This document shows, one piece after another, positions 1 through 9,317 of a DNA stretch of 64,000 nt. Both the position numbers and the translations under genes were made by a program. The stretch's first letter is position 1, and every line of letters begins with the position of its first letter. Location of the stretch: assembly GCA_022774865.1 (NCBI GenBank), contig JALFLH010000003.1, forward strand, positions 1-64,000. The letters run 5' to 3'. The notes under the pieces were generated by a model. The model was given only the letters and a program-made list of their open reading frames with translations. It searched no databases and was not told where the DNA came from. The DNA is from Clostridiales bacterium (GTDB lineage: Bacteria > Bacillota > Clostridia > Oscillospirales > Oscillospiraceae).

Positions 1-1477
<1,477 letters not shown>

Positions 1478-1502
1478 TAGAAATGGGACAGAGGCAGTTG
1501 AA

Positions 1503-2201
1503 AGTGAGCGCCATTTCACAGTAACTGCTGCAGCTATCAAAATGGAGGACTTCGGAACGGCACGGGACATGGTAATGGCCCTGAAAAACAAATACTGGAA
1601 GGACGCATTATTTACATACAAAGGTGTCGAAAAAAGAGTTTGTTTTCATTCCAGAGAAATCCGGGGCAGAAAAGAGGCCTTCAATCCGGAACTGATTGAT
1701 TATCCGGCATTCATCACGGATTTGAGTCAGTTGATGAAGGATGTGCCGATCACACTCTATGCCGCACATATCGACAAGGTGCGTCATGTAAATAAGTATA
1801 TATATCCGCAGCCCTCCTACGGATTGTGTATGACTTTTGTCCTGGAACGGATTCTACGGAATATGCGCGATGACCAAACCTGCATCCTCGTTTTGGAGGC
1901 CCGTGGCACACAAGAAGACAAAGAGTTGCTTGACTTTATCAAAGGGTTGATAGATTTTGGCACCGACTACTATGGTCCAAAACATTTTCAGCGCATTAAG
2001 GGTGTTTACTTCAATCCGAAGTGGTGCGCCATAGCCGATGATAAAAAGTCCTATTGGGAACTGGAGTTGGCAGACCTGTGTGCATATCCGATCCAGAAAT
2101 ATTTCGTTTATGGTACGAAGGACAAAGCCTTTGATGTGCTATTGCCCAAATTCTGTGGATATCCATCCTCAAATGGAAAGGGCATGAAAAGCTTCCCATA
2201 A
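1503..2201 (+). pseudogene. DUF3800 protein, 5'-truncated
   Basis: The frame from about 1503 matches DUF3800, an RNase H-like family common in defence islands and mobile elements: RHFTVTAAAIKMEDF, ALKNKYW, the central ILVLEARGTQEDKELLDF segment and the C-terminal WELELADLCAYPIQKYF. The usual N-terminal IDESG strand with the first acidic residue is missing. The frame instead runs back into the HsdM fragment without a ribosome site. An internal ATG at 1542 could start a protein of about 219 residues, but it would lack that catalytic aspartate. I therefore read it as a pseudogene; a functional short form cannot be excluded. Confidence 0.7.
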
Positions 2202-2209
2202 AAGAAAAA

Positions 2210-2229
2210 GAGCCGCATTCCTGCGGCTC
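2210..2229 (-). terminator. Hairpin with U-rich tail on the minus strand
   Basis: GAGCCGCA and TGCGGCTC pair around a TTCC loop. Reading the minus strand, the stem is followed by TTTTTCTTTT. It lies just past the DUF3800 remnant. No minus-strand gene directly precedes it apart from the repeat region. Confidence 0.6.
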
Positions 2230-2421
2230 CCCGTTTGCTCAATGCAAACCCCAGAAAGATTTTTCTTTCGTATATATTGTAGCAGAATGAGAACAAAAGT
2301 CAATCGGGTCGAGTAAATTTTGCCTTTTCCGCAACGAACCAACGATATTGATTCGACTTATTTTTTCTGAACCTACCGTTATAAACGGGTATTTTGTATC
2401 GAGCCGAGGGTACAAACACAG

Positions 2422-2449
2422 AAAAAAGCACGCTTCGGCGTGCTTTTTT
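2422..2449. terminator. Bidirectional terminator hairpin
   Basis: GCACGC, loop TTCG, GCGTGC, flanked by six A on the left and six T on the right. The stable tetraloop and symmetric A/T tracts allow termination in both directions. Confidence 0.7.
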
Positions 2450-2460
2450 CAACGAAATAA

Positions 2461-2603
2461 ATCCCTGCGGGATTTGTGAAATACCGCTTTGCGGTGTGAA
2501 ATATGGCTTTGCCATGTGAAATGCCTGCGGGCGTGGGGGATTTATTTCATTTCACTTGATGCGCTGCATCAAATTTCACAATGATCGCAGATCATTATTT
2601 CAC
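2461..2603. repeat. Symmetric array of six mini-hairpins joined by GTGAAAT / ATTTCAC linkers
   Basis: The order is: hairpin ATCCC-GGGAT (2461-2473), GTGAAAT, hairpin ACCGC-GCGGT (2483-2495), GTGAAAT, hairpin ATGGC-GCCAT (2503-2515), GTGAAAT, hairpin GCC-GGC (2523-2532), a short spacer, ATTTCAC, hairpin TTGATGC-GCATCAA (2556-2572), ATTTCAC, hairpin AATGATC-GATCATT (2580-2596), ATTTCAC (2597-2603). The left linkers are exact reverse complements of the right ones, so the array can also fold as one large cruciform. The hairpin sequences all differ while loops and linkers are conserved. It is not a CRISPR array because the units are palindromes of unequal sequence. Function unknown; a MITE- or REP-like element is possible. 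Confidence 0.7.
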
Positions 2604-2699
2604 ATTAGTCGTCAGGCAAATTTTTCACCAATCATAATGTGAGAGTTCAGAATCATCTGCAAAAGTTTCCAAATATCTTTTTCGTACCTATTATACATA

Positions 2700-2735
2700 A
2701 TATCGGCTGCCCCTTGCGGGATGGCCGATATTTTT
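2700..2735 (+). terminator. Terminator-like hairpin in the gap left of rplA
   Basis: ATATCGGC and GCCGATAT pair around an inner CCC-TTGC-GGG hairpin and are followed by TTTT on the plus strand. Apart from this and a second stem (about 2751-2791, CCGGTTTC with GAAACCGG around a GCATCCC/GGGATGT core), I see no gene in 2606-2850. Confidence 0.45.
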
Positions 2736-2850
2736 ATGCTGGAGAGTCCCTCCGGTTTCCGACGCATCCCATTGGGATGTGGATGAAACCGGAAATGGTT
2801 TGATACCGGAAAGCGTTGTAAGGCGTAGTTTGGGTTGAGACGGAACAGGG

Positions 2851-2878
2851 AAAACCCCGGATGCAGTCGCATCCGGGG
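2851..2878 (-). terminator. Terminator of the rpmG-rplA operon
   Basis: CCCCGGATGC, a four-base loop and GCATCCGGGG form a perfect 10-bp stem. On the minus strand it is followed by TTTT and lies 16 bases past the rplA stop codon. Confidence 0.85.
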
Positions 2879-2893
2879 TAATAACGTATCCAA

Positions 2894-3586
2894 TTACAGA
2901 TACTTGGCAGTAGAGACCTTGACGCCGGGGCCCATGGTGGAAGCCACGGTGCAGGACTTGATATACTGACCCTTGGCAGCGGCGGGCTTGGCCTTGACGA
3001 CAGCCTTGACCAGCGTGTCCATGTTCTCGGTCAGCTTCTCAGCGCCGAAGGACACCTTGCCAATGGGGCAGTGGATGATGTTGGTCTTGTCCAGACGGTA
3101 CTCAACCTTACCGGCTTTGATCTCCTTGATGGCGGCAGCCACGTTGGGGGTCACGGTGCCGGCCTTGGGGGAGGGCATCAGACCCTTGGGACCCAGAACC
3201 TTACCCAGACGGCCAACGATACCCATCATGTCGGGAGAAGCGACAACCACGTCGAAGTCGAACCAGTTCTCCTTGGTGATCTTTTCAACCATGTCCATGC
3301 CGCCCACGTAGTCAGCACCGGCAGCCTTGGCCTCGTCAGCCTTGGCGTCCTTGGCGAAAACCAGAACCCGGCGGGTCTTGCCGGTTCCGTTGGGCAGAAC
3401 CACGGCACCGCGAACCTGCTGGTCAGCGTGACGGGAGTCAACGCCCAACTTGATGTGCAGCTCAACGGTCTCGTCGAACTTGGCGGAAGCGCCCTTCACA
3501 ACCAGATCCAGGGCTTCGCTGGGATCATATTGAACAGCGCGGTCGATCAGCTTCGCGCTTTCCTGATACTTTTTGCCTCTAAACAA
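2894..3586 (-). CDS. rplA: 50S ribosomal protein L1
   Basis: A 230-residue L1, which binds 23S rRNA in the mobile stalk and can act as translational repressor. Visible signatures include the N-terminal [26 protein letters not shown], and [20 protein letters not shown] followed by TPNV. The start is set at the TTG at 3586 because an AGGAGG lies 9 bases upstream and the resulting protein has the family length; an ATG further upstream would add 16 residues unlike any L1. It is the last gene of the rpmG-secE-nusG-rplK-rplA operon. The genes rplJ and rplL, which usually follow, are absent: a terminator and the decayed island come next. Very secure. Confidence 0.98.
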   Translation of the reverse strand: MFRGKKYQESAKLIDRAVQYDPSEALDLVVKGASAKFDETVELHIKLGVDSRHADQQVRGAVVLPNGTGKTRRVLVFAKDAKADEAKAAGADYVGGMDMVEKITKENWFDFDVVVASPDMMGIVGRLGKVLGPKGLMPSPKAGTVTPNVAAAIKEIKAGKVEYRLDKTNIIHCPIGKVSFGAEKLTENMDTLVKAVVKAKPAAAKGQYIKSCTVASTMGPGVKVSTAKYL

Positions 3587-3665
3587 TGTAATTATCCTCC
3601 TATACAGTGGTGATGCGGAATAATCCTCCCACATTTCCGGGGCAATATTCCCGGATCAGCAAATA

Positions 3666-4091
3666 TCAATCAACAACAACGACGCCCATGGAGCGGCAGG
3701 TACCGGCGACCTGGCTCTCGGCGGCTTCCAGAGAAGCGACGTTCAGGTCGGGCATCTTGGTCTTTGCGATCTCGGTGACCTGTGCCTTGGTGATGGTGCC
3801 AACCTTGGTCTTGTTGGGAACGCCGGAACCCTTCTCCAGACCGATGGCTTTCATGATCAGCATGGGGGTCGGAGGAGTCTTGGTGATGAAGGTAAAGCTG
3901 CGGTCTGCGTACACAGTGATAACAACGGGGATCTTGTAACCCTCCATATCCTTGGTACGGGCGTTGAATTCCTTGATAAATGCTGCGATGTTAACGCCGT
4001 GCTGACCCAGAGCAGGGCCAACCGGGGGGCTTGCGGTTGCCTTTGCGGCGTTGATCTGAAGCTTGATAATGCCAGTGACTTTCTGTGCCAT
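3666..4091 (-). CDS. rplK: 50S ribosomal protein L11
   Basis: Encodes 141 residues, the standard L11 length. It starts at MAQKVTG behind an AGGAGGTG site; three codons of upstream open frame (MLI) are ignored because the ribosome site fits the 4091 start. The N-terminal domain ([22 protein letters not shown]) and the rRNA-binding C-terminal domain ([19 protein letters not shown]) are intact. L11 forms the GTPase-associated centre with 23S rRNA. It lies between nusG and rplA in the conserved order. Confidence 0.98.
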   Translation of the reverse strand: MAQKVTGIIKLQINAAKATASPPVGPALGQHGVNIAAFIKEFNARTKDMEGYKIPVVITVYADRSFTFITKTPPTPMLIMKAIGLEKGSGVPNKTKVGTITKAQVTEIAKTKMPDLNVASLEAAESQVAGTCRSMGVVVVD

Positions 4092-4195
4092 AATAAGCAC
4101 CTCCTGAATTAAATGTGGTAATATGCGCGATGCGCATTTCTTGCGGGGCTTTCGCCCCTCCCACGTTCCGGCCGGATGAATCCGACCCGATGCGT

Positions 4196-4726
4196 TTACT
4201 GGGAGACGACCTCAACCTGATCGAGTTCAAACTCGACGGGGGTCTCACGGCCAAACATGGAAACAATCACGCTGACCGCATTCTTGTCGATGTCGATGTT
4301 TTCCACCGTGCCGGTGAAGCTGGTCAGCGGGCCGTCCAGAATCCGAACCGTATCGCCGACCGCGTAGTTGACGACAATCTCTTTCTTCTCGACGCCCATG
4401 GCGTAGACCTCTTCGTCCGTCAGGGGGGTGGGATCGTTGCTGGATGAACCGACGAATCCGGTTACGCCGCGTACATCCTTGATGACGTGCCAGGTGTCAT
4501 CGCTGTAGACCATCTTGACCAGCACATAGCCGGGAAAAACCTTTCGATCGTAGGTTTTGCTTGCGCCGGACTCGGTGATCTCGGTGACGGTTTCCAAGGG
4601 AATGGAAACGGCCAGAATCTGATCGTGCAGTCCGCGGCTTTCCACAGTCTTTTCAATGGTGGCCTTGACGGTGTTTTCATAACCGGAATAGGTATGAACA
4701 ACATACCATCTTGCAGTTTCTGCCAT
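4196..4726 (-). CDS. nusG: Transcription termination/antitermination factor NusG
   Basis: A 176-residue protein with the NGN domain ([35 protein letters not shown]) followed by a C-terminal KOW domain ([22 protein letters not shown]). NusG binds the RNA polymerase clamp and couples transcription to translation or pausing. secE lies immediately upstream with an 11-base gap and rplK downstream, the classical arrangement. Secure. Confidence 0.98.
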   Translation of the reverse strand: MAETARWYVVHTYSGYENTVKATIEKTVESRGLHDQILAVSIPLETVTEITESGASKTYDRKVFPGYVLVKMVYSDDTWHVIKDVRGVTGFVGSSSNDPTPLTDEEVYAMGVEKKEIVVNYAVGDTVRILDGPLTSFTGTVENIDIDKNAVSVIVSMFGRETPVEFELDQVEVVSQ

Positions 4727-4737
4727 GACGCTATACC

Positions 4738-4968
4738 TTAATGGAAAGCGCTGATCAGGGCAGTGACGCCGATTTCAGCAACAAAGTCGAACAGCCAGAT
4801 GAACACGCCGACAATCAGAACACATACGGCGACAACCAGGGTGTTCTTCAGTACCTGCTGCGGGGTGGGCCATACGACCTTCTTAAGCTCACTGCGAAGC
4901 TCACGGAAGTACTTGCAGACCTTGCCCCAGGTTCTCTTGAACCAGTTTTCCTTTTTGACTTCTGCCAT
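4738..4968 (-). CDS. secE: Preprotein translocase subunit SecE
   Basis: A 76-residue single-spanning SecE. The amphipathic N-terminal region has the family motif FRELRSELKKVVWPTPQQV, followed by one transmembrane helix (NTLVVAVCVLIVGVFIWLF). It clamps SecY in the Sec translocon. It sits between rpmG and nusG. Secure from motif and context. Confidence 0.97.
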   Translation of the reverse strand: MAEVKKENWFKRTWGKVCKYFRELRSELKKVVWPTPQQVLKNTLVVAVCVLIVGVFIWLFDFVAEIGVTALISAFH

Positions 4969-4981
4969 TTGGGGGGCCTCC

Positions 4982-5131
4982 TTACTTGGTCTCGTTGTGG
5001 ATGGTGTGCTTTCTGCAGAATCTGCAGTACTTCTTCATTTCGAGACGGTCGGGGTCATTTTTCTTGTTCTTCATGGTGTTGTAGTTTCTCTGCTTGCACT
5101 CAGAGCATCTCAAAGTGACTTTAACGCGCAT
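4982..5131 (-). CDS. rpmG: 50S ribosomal protein L33
   Basis: A 49-residue protein starting [17 protein letters not shown] and ending in [14 protein letters not shown]. The CxxC...CxxC pattern marks the zinc-binding form of L33. The ribosome site AAGGAGGTG precedes the ATG. It is the first gene of the operon behind the promoter at 5259-5287. Short but unmistakable. Confidence 0.97.
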   Translation of the reverse strand: MRVKVTLRCSECKQRNYNTMKNKKNDPDRLEMKKYCRFCRKHTIHNETK

Positions 5132-5258
5132 AACGGCACCTCCTTAAATTGCCTCCCTGTATCGCCCCGTCCAGAAAAATTTAGCAAGCGGCCACTACAA
5201 TTGCCACTCCGGGGTTGAAAATGGGCATAAAAATAAACCCTTTTTCACAGGTAAAGCT

Positions 5259-5287
5259 ATTCTACCATGGGGGGGATAAATTGTCAA
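5259..5287 (-). promoter_or_regulatory. Sigma-A promoter of the rpmG-secE-nusG-rplKA operon
   Basis: Reading the minus strand: TTGACA (5287-5282), 17-bp spacer, TAGAAT (5264-5259). The expected start leaves a leader of about 120 bases before rpmG. Confidence 0.8.
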
Positions 5288-5359
5288 TAAGATTTTCCTT
5301 TATTTTTTTGCTTTTCTGCGGTACAATGGAGAAAAATACAGTAAGAAAGGAATTGGAAA

Positions 5360-5779
5360 ATGAAAAGAATGATGGGAATTGATTATGGTGACGCCAGAAC
5401 CGGAATTGCCATATCCGATCTGCTTTGCAGCATTGCCGGCTCCACCACCGTGATCCACAGCCGCAGAGACGAAAAAACCATTGCGGAAATTCAGAAGCTG
5501 ATCGCCGCCTATGACGTGGGAGAACTTGTTGTGGGACTGCCCAAAAACATGGATGGAACCGAAGGCCCCCGCGCGGAACTGTGCAGAGCCTTTGCCGATC
5601 AGCTCAGACAGGCCACCGGTCTTCCGGTGGCCATGTGGGACGAACGCCGGACAACGGTGGAGGCGCATAACATTCTCTCCGCCCATAACTATCACGGGCA
5701 GAAACGGAAAAACACGGTGGATGCCGTGGCTGCTTCGCTGATCCTGGAGGGGTATCTGGCTTACAGAAACAGAGGGTGA
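5360..5779 (+). CDS. ruvX: Putative pre-16S rRNA nuclease, YqgF/RuvX family
   Basis: 139 residues with the RNase H-like fold: MGIDYGDARTGIAISD at the N-terminus carries the first catalytic aspartate, VVGLPKNMDGTEGP is the family signature, WDERRTT the middle acidic motif and NTVDAVAASLIL the last. The family acts in 16S rRNA 5' maturation and has been linked to Holliday junction processing. The ribosome site AAGGAA precedes the ATG at 5360. A TACAAT at 5322-5327 may be its -10 box. In Bacillus this gene neighbours a DUF1292 gene; here that gene lies 3 kb away on the other strand. Secure. Confidence 0.96.
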   Translation: MKRMMGIDYGDARTGIAISDLLCSIAGSTTVIHSRRDEKTIAEIQKLIAAYDVGELVVGLPKNMDGTEGPRAELCRAFADQLRQATGLPVAMWDERRTTVEAHNILSAHNYHGQKRKNTVDAVAASLILEGYLAYRNRG

Positions 5780-5780
5780 A

Positions 5781-6158
5781 TCAGCTTTTACTGCCGGACT
5801 CCCGCCAGAAAAGCTCCCGGATTCCAACCCCGAGAAACAGGAGTCCCAGCATTTTTTTCATGAGCGACAAATCGAGCACCCCGGACAGCACAGAGAAAGC
5901 GGCAGCGGACGCGCATCCGGCCGCGATGGCCGGGACAACCCGCTTCCAGTGGAGCGTTCCCTGACGAAAGCGGAACAGGCAGGCAATGCAGGCCGCCGGG
6001 AGAAAGAACAGCAGGTTGATCCCCCGTGCCGTGGACGGCTCCATGCCCAGCACCGCGGTCAGCCAGAGAATCAGCAGGCTGCCTCCGCCGATGCCCAGCC
6101 CGGCCAGAAAGCCAAACAGAGTCCCAACTGCCAGCGCGATCGGAAGAGAGTCTAGCAT
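5781..6158 (-). CDS. TauE/SafE-type permease, half-size subunit B
   Basis: 125 residues with about four transmembrane helices, starting MLDSLPIALAVGTLFGFLAG and containing the family motif GIGGGSLL and a later ARGINLLFFLPAA segment. TauE/SafE (TSUP) proteins export or import small sulfur or organic anions and normally have two such halves in one polypeptide of about 250 residues. Here each half is its own gene. The start overlaps the stop of the upstream half by 7 bases (ATGCTAG), so translation is probably coupled, and the two products likely form a heterodimer. Substrate unknown. Confidence 0.85.
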   Translation of the reverse strand: MLDSLPIALAVGTLFGFLAGLGIGGGSLLILWLTAVLGMEPSTARGINLLFFLPAACIACLFRFRQGTLHWKRVVPAIAAGCASAAAFSVLSGVLDLSLMKKMLGLLFLGVGIRELFWRESGSKS

Positions 6159-6511
6159 AGAAACCGGATACCTCCCCAGAGAATCATAATACCCAGCCCC
6201 CGGTGGAGCCATCGTACGGGGATTTTTTGCCCCCATAGTCCGGCCGCCGTTCCGCCTGCCGCACTGCCGATCAGATAGGGGAGTGCGGCGCGCCATGGAA
6301 TGGGAGAATGGACAGCACCCGCAATCAGGGAAACCACACACAACGGAAGAATGATCGCCAGTGAGGACGCGAATACCTCCACACTGTCCAGATCGGTCAG
6401 CAGCATCAGCAGGGGAATCAACACCATGCCGCCGCCGGCACCGAACAGCCCGTTCACCGCGCCCGCAGCCAGCCCGGCCAGGATCAAGCCCACCCGGCTT
6501 CGTTTGCTCAT
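6152..6511 (-). CDS. TauE/SafE-type permease, half-size subunit A
   Basis: 119 residues, about four transmembrane helices, with the TSUP signature AAGAVNGLFGAGGGMVLIPL near the N-terminus. It pairs with the overlapping downstream gene to supply the second half of the usual permease. The ribosome site AGGAGG lies 8 bases before the ATG and is buried in an 11-bp perfect hairpin (6520-6548). The foldase gene upstream ends 58 bases away, so expression may depend on read-through of that hairpin. Family clear, transported compound unknown. Confidence 0.85.
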   Translation of the reverse strand: MSKRSRVGLILAGLAAGAVNGLFGAGGGMVLIPLLMLLTDLDSVEVFASSLAIILPLCVVSLIAGAVHSPIPWRAALPYLIGSAAGGTAAGLWGQKIPVRWLHRGLGIMILWGGIRFLC

Positions 6512-6548
6512 AAAAATCGCCTCCTGTGGAAATCTTCTCCACAGGAGG
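6512..6548 (-). promoter_or_regulatory. Terminator-like hairpin that also occludes a ribosome site
   Basis: CCTCCTGTGGA (minus strand 6548-6538), 7-base loop, TCCACAGGAGG (6530-6520), then CGATTTTT directly before the ATG at 6511. The 3' arm contains AGGAGG for the TauE-like gene. One structure can therefore both terminate transcripts from the foldase gene and block translation. Confidence 0.7.
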
Positions 6549-6568
6549 CAAAATTATTCGGAAAAGAA

Positions 6569-8212
6569 TCAGTTGCTGCTCAGAACCAGGTCGGTTTTGA
6601 GATACTTCATGGAGCCTTCCGTGACGGCGGCGTTGTCCAGCAGGTTATTGTACCATGTCTCAGACTCTGTGCTGCGCAGTGCTTTGGTGACCAGATAATC
6701 ACGGTAGGTGGTTTCGCTGTCGCCGGAGTAGAACATCACGTGATAGCCGTAGGTGGACTCTACGATGCCTGTATCGCCCGCCTTGCGGCCGTCGGCGAAG
6801 CACCAGTCGTTGAAATTGGCAACCATCTGGCCGGGATAGACATCCTCGTACAGGCCGCCGTTCTCGCTGGAACCGGGATCCTCGGACTTCTCACCGGCCA
6901 GGGCGGCGAAGCTCTCTTCGTTGGCATCGCCGTTTTTCCACTCGGTCAGAAGCGCTTCGGCGGTAGCCTTGGCTGCGTTTTTCTCCTCATCGGAGTAGGT
7001 GGTGTTGCCGTTGCCATCTTTAGTGCCGCCCTGGAATTTCACCAGAATATGGCGGACATTGGCAAGGGGATACTCGTTGTCGTTGGCGCTGCCGAACAGA
7101 ACCACATAATAACCGGTGGTCGTGGTGGTTTCGTTGCCGTCGTCATCGGTGGAGGTAGAGGTGCTTGCCAAATAGGTGATATCACCGGACTTGCGGGCGG
7201 TGTCTGCTACCCAGTCACGGATGGTAGAGAGAACCTTGCTGTATGCGACATCCTCCTGCGCGGTGCTGGCGGCGGGGGTTTCCGCGTCGGCGTTGATGGG
7301 CATGGCGGCAATGGCGGCGTCAAAGGCTTCCGCATTCTCGTAGGCAGTGCCGGCCAGCTCCTTGGCGGCTGCTTCCGCAGCGTCAACGGCAGCGGCCTTC
7401 TCCTCATCGGAATAGGTGGTGTTGCCTTCCTCGTCGGTGGTACCGCCGGTCAGGAAGCTGTTGACATTCAAGAAGTAATAGTTGTAGGAATAACTGCAGT
7501 ATTCGGCATAATTGGCGGTGCTCTCCGCTTCGATGGCGGCATCGTCATAGGTCAGGCCGTCCACATAGTCGGTCTGGTAGCACTGGGCGAGATAGGTGTT
7601 TTCGTAGTAGTTTCGCAGGCTCTTCTCCGTGGCGCCGTTGCCGTAAATGGCTTTCAGGTAATTACCCACCGAGTATCCGTAGTGGTTTGCATAGGTCTGC
7701 ATATTGGACATCTGGAGATCCACATAGGCCTGCTGCTCTTCATTGAGAGTATAGCCGTTGGCCTTCGCCTCATCCACCAGTGCGTAGACGGATTTGGCGC
7801 TATTGATTGCGGACTGCAGAAAATCGTCAGCCCAGGTGGTGCCGGCTTCCTCGTCCGTGACCTGCTCATCCAGGGGCTTGGTCACGTCCAGACCAAACAT
7901 GGAGGCATAGCTGCCATACTGATTATAAAAATTGTTGACCGCGTCTATGAAGAAATAGTTCATCTCGGCGTTGCTGATCTTGTGATCATTCACGGTCAGG
8001 GCAGTGGTATTGCGCTCCACAATGCCGCTGTGGGTGATGAATTTGCTGATCGCTGTCCAGGCAGCAAAGGCAACCATCAGAGCCAGCACAATCACGAAGG
8101 CAGCGGTATAGATTTTCAGCTTTTTCGCTTCCTTCTGCTCGGCTTTCTGCTTCTCAGTCATCTTTTCAGCATCCTGAGCATTGCGAAGCTTCTTTTTGGT
8201 GGAAGAACTCAT
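6569..8212 (-). CDS. PrsA/SurA-like membrane-anchored peptidyl-prolyl isomerase
   Basis: 547 residues. A charged N-terminus (about residues 1-32) precedes one transmembrane helix (IYTAAFVIVLALMVAFAAW), so the bulk is extracytoplasmic. The N-terminal chaperone part resembles SurA_N (TVNDHKISNAEMNYFF). A parvulin domain follows near the C-terminus: VRHILVKFQGG, FAALAGEKSEDPGSSENGG, DTGIVESTYGYHVMFY. Parvulins catalyse prolyl isomerisation and help secreted proteins fold. The start at 8212 has AGAGG 10 bases upstream; an ATG at 8230 lacks a ribosome site. The promoter at 8284-8312 fits. The protein is larger than B. subtilis PrsA (about 290 residues) owing to a Tyr/Ala-rich central region. Role as foldase is inferred from domains. 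Confidence 0.88.
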   Translation of the reverse strand: MSSSTKKKLRNAQDAEKMTEKQKAEQKEAKKLKIYTAAFVIVLALMVAFAAWTAISKFITHSGIVERNTTALTVNDHKISNAEMNYFFIDAVNNFYNQYGSYASMFGLDVTKPLDEQVTDEEAGTTWADDFLQSAINSAKSVYALVDEAKANGYTLNEEQQAYVDLQMSNMQTYANHYGYSVGNYLKAIYGNGATEKSLRNYYENTYLAQCYQTDYVDGLTYDDAAIEAESTANYAEYCSYSYNYYFLNVNSFLTGGTTDEEGNTTYSDEEKAAAVDAAEAAAKELAGTAYENAEAFDAAIAAMPINADAETPAASTAQEDVAYSKVLSTIRDWVADTARKSGDITYLASTSTSTDDDGNETTTTTGYYVVLFGSANDNEYPLANVRHILVKFQGGTKDGNGNTTYSDEEKNAAKATAEALLTEWKNGDANEESFAALAGEKSEDPGSSENGGLYEDVYPGQMVANFNDWCFADGRKAGDTGIVESTYGYHVMFYSGDSETTYRDYLVTKALRSTESETWYNNLLDNAAVTEGSMKYLKTDLVLSSN

Positions 8213-8283
8213 GGTATCATATCCTCTCATTTGTCCGATTGTATCACATCGCGCAGCTAAAGAAGGTGCGGATAATCTTCGGT

Positions 8284-8312
8284 ATTATAACCTATTTTCC
8301 TGCAGGTTTCAA
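8284..8312 (-). promoter_or_regulatory. Sigma-A promoter of the foldase gene
   Basis: TTGAAA, 17-bp spacer, TATAAT on the minus strand; leader of about 65 bases to the start at 8212. Confidence 0.75.
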
Positions 8313-8381
8313 GTGGTAACCGGCCGGAAAAACCAAAAAGAGAAAAAAATTTACACTTTAGACTTCGGTGAATGCAAAAAT

Positions 8382-8600
8382 AAAAAACATGGGGAGCAAA
8401 AGCCCCCCATGCCAACCCCGCTTCGGCCGTGCGCGTCCAATTATGACCTGCACGAAAAGGCAGGTGGGATGCCGCTCCTGGCCTTTACTGCTCCCAGCGT
8501 CCACCCAACGTCAAAGCGTGGGCGGGAGGTCTGCAATCCGGACAGGAAGTCAAACGTCCCAATTCAATAATGTGGGTCCAAAAGGACACATCACGCACCA
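8382..8600 (-). ncRNA. Structured RNA candidate with intrinsic terminator, possibly 6S-like
   Basis: The 410-base gap between the foldase and DUF1292 genes ends, on the minus strand, in a strong terminator: CATGGGG / CCCCATG followed by six T (8411-8382). Upstream of it the sequence can fold as a long irregular rod: TTGGGA pairs with TCCCA, CTTCCTG with CAGGAG, CTCCC with GGGAG, capped by GCCCACGC with GTTGGGTGG. A side hairpin, CACCTGC / GCAGGT, lies on the 3' strand. A rod with central bubble and terminator is the layout of 6S RNA. I cannot run a covariance model, and the 5' end is a guess. The other reading is the 3' UTR of the DUF1292 mRNA. Confidence 0.4.
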
Positions 8601-8622
8601 AGCAGGGAAAGAAAACGTGTGC

Positions 8623-8904
8623 TCAGTCTTCGCTGTCCTCCGCGTACAGCTCCTCCATCATCAGGTCATACACGGCCTGAAGCTCCTGCTCGTCTTCAAT
8701 CGCGCAAAGAAGCGGTTCTCCGTCCTCCTCCACGCTTTTAAGAATGCTCACTTCCAGATCGGTCTGCTCATCGCCGTCGGCGGCGGGGATCACGGCCAGA
8801 TAAGTGTTTCCGTCATATTCCAGTGTGCTCAGGACTTCCAGTTCGTATTCGGTGCCGTCCTCGTCCACGATGGTCATGAAATCGGAGCCGTATTGATCTT
8901 CCAT
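8623..8904 (-). CDS. DUF1292 (YrzB-family) protein
   Basis: 93 residues, very acidic, starting MEDQYGSDFMTIVDEDGTEYE and containing LEYDGNTYLAVIPA, both typical of DUF1292. GGGAG lies 8 bases upstream of the chosen start; an upstream ATG (8928) lacks a ribosome site. In many Firmicutes this gene is next to ruvX, and a molecular function is not established. It could be cotranscribed with the RNA candidate downstream. Confidence 0.88.
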   Translation of the reverse strand: MEDQYGSDFMTIVDEDGTEYELEVLSTLEYDGNTYLAVIPAADGDEQTDLEVSILKSVEEDGEPLLCAIEDEQELQAVYDLMMEELYAEDSED

Positions 8905-8998
8905 GCAGGTCGCTCCCTTCTGTTTCAAACTTCGCTATCATTCTAGCGTCTTTCCGCCGTAAAATCAAGAGGCAATGTTGCACGAGTTTTGCGCCGGT

Positions 8999-9223
8999 TC
9001 AGGACAGGTAATCCTCCAGCAATTGGGCAAGCTGATTCTCATCCTCCAGATGAATGCCCCGCGCGAGGGCTTTCTGGTCGGCTTCGGGCAGCAGCTCTGC
9101 CCGGTAGGGGAATACCCGAACCGGCTCCGCCCGGCCATCCTTCCAGAGGGCGATCTTTCCCTCGCTGATTCCCAGAAGAAACCCGAAAACCAGCAGAATA
9201 TGAGTCAATATTTTTCTTTTCAT
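8999..9223 (-). CDS. Short exported protein with BofC C-terminal-like domain
   Basis: 74 residues. An N-terminal hydrophobic segment (ILTHILLVFGFLLGI) looks like a signal peptide or anchor. It is followed by SEGKIALWKDGRAEPVRVF and LLPEADQKALARGI, which resemble the C-terminal domain of BofC, the intercompartmental signalling protein of Bacillus sporulation. The ATG at 9223 has GGAGG 7 bases upstream. It lacks the BofC N-terminal domain, so a role in sporulation signalling is only suggested. It is divergent from the PBP gene. Confidence 0.65.
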   Translation of the reverse strand: MKRKILTHILLVFGFLLGISEGKIALWKDGRAEPVRVFPYRAELLPEADQKALARGIHLEDENQLAQLLEDYLS

Positions 9224-9266
9224 GGCAGCCTCCGTCAAATCATTGCGCTTTCCGACGGTAGTATTT

Positions 9267-9298
9267 CCCCAAATTAAAACTTTATTATCAATTTGGGG
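9267..9298. repeat. Inverted repeat between divergent bofC-like and PBP genes
   Basis: CCCCAAATT (9267-9275) and AATTTGGGG (9290-9298) are perfect 9-bp arms around 14 AT-rich bases. It lies upstream of the PBP promoter and could be an operator or a terminator-like structure. Confidence 0.5.
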
Positions 9299-9317
9299 CT
9301 TTCGTTTTTGTTTGGGG

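Noticed and set aside
2461-2603. CRISPR array
   Set aside because: Repeats are only 7 bases and invert midway, and the intervening units are palindromic hairpins of unequal length rather than spacers.
2606-2893. L10-type ribosomal protein leader downstream of rplA
   Set aside because: No L10-leader sequence elements or rplJ gene are present; a clear terminator closes the operon.
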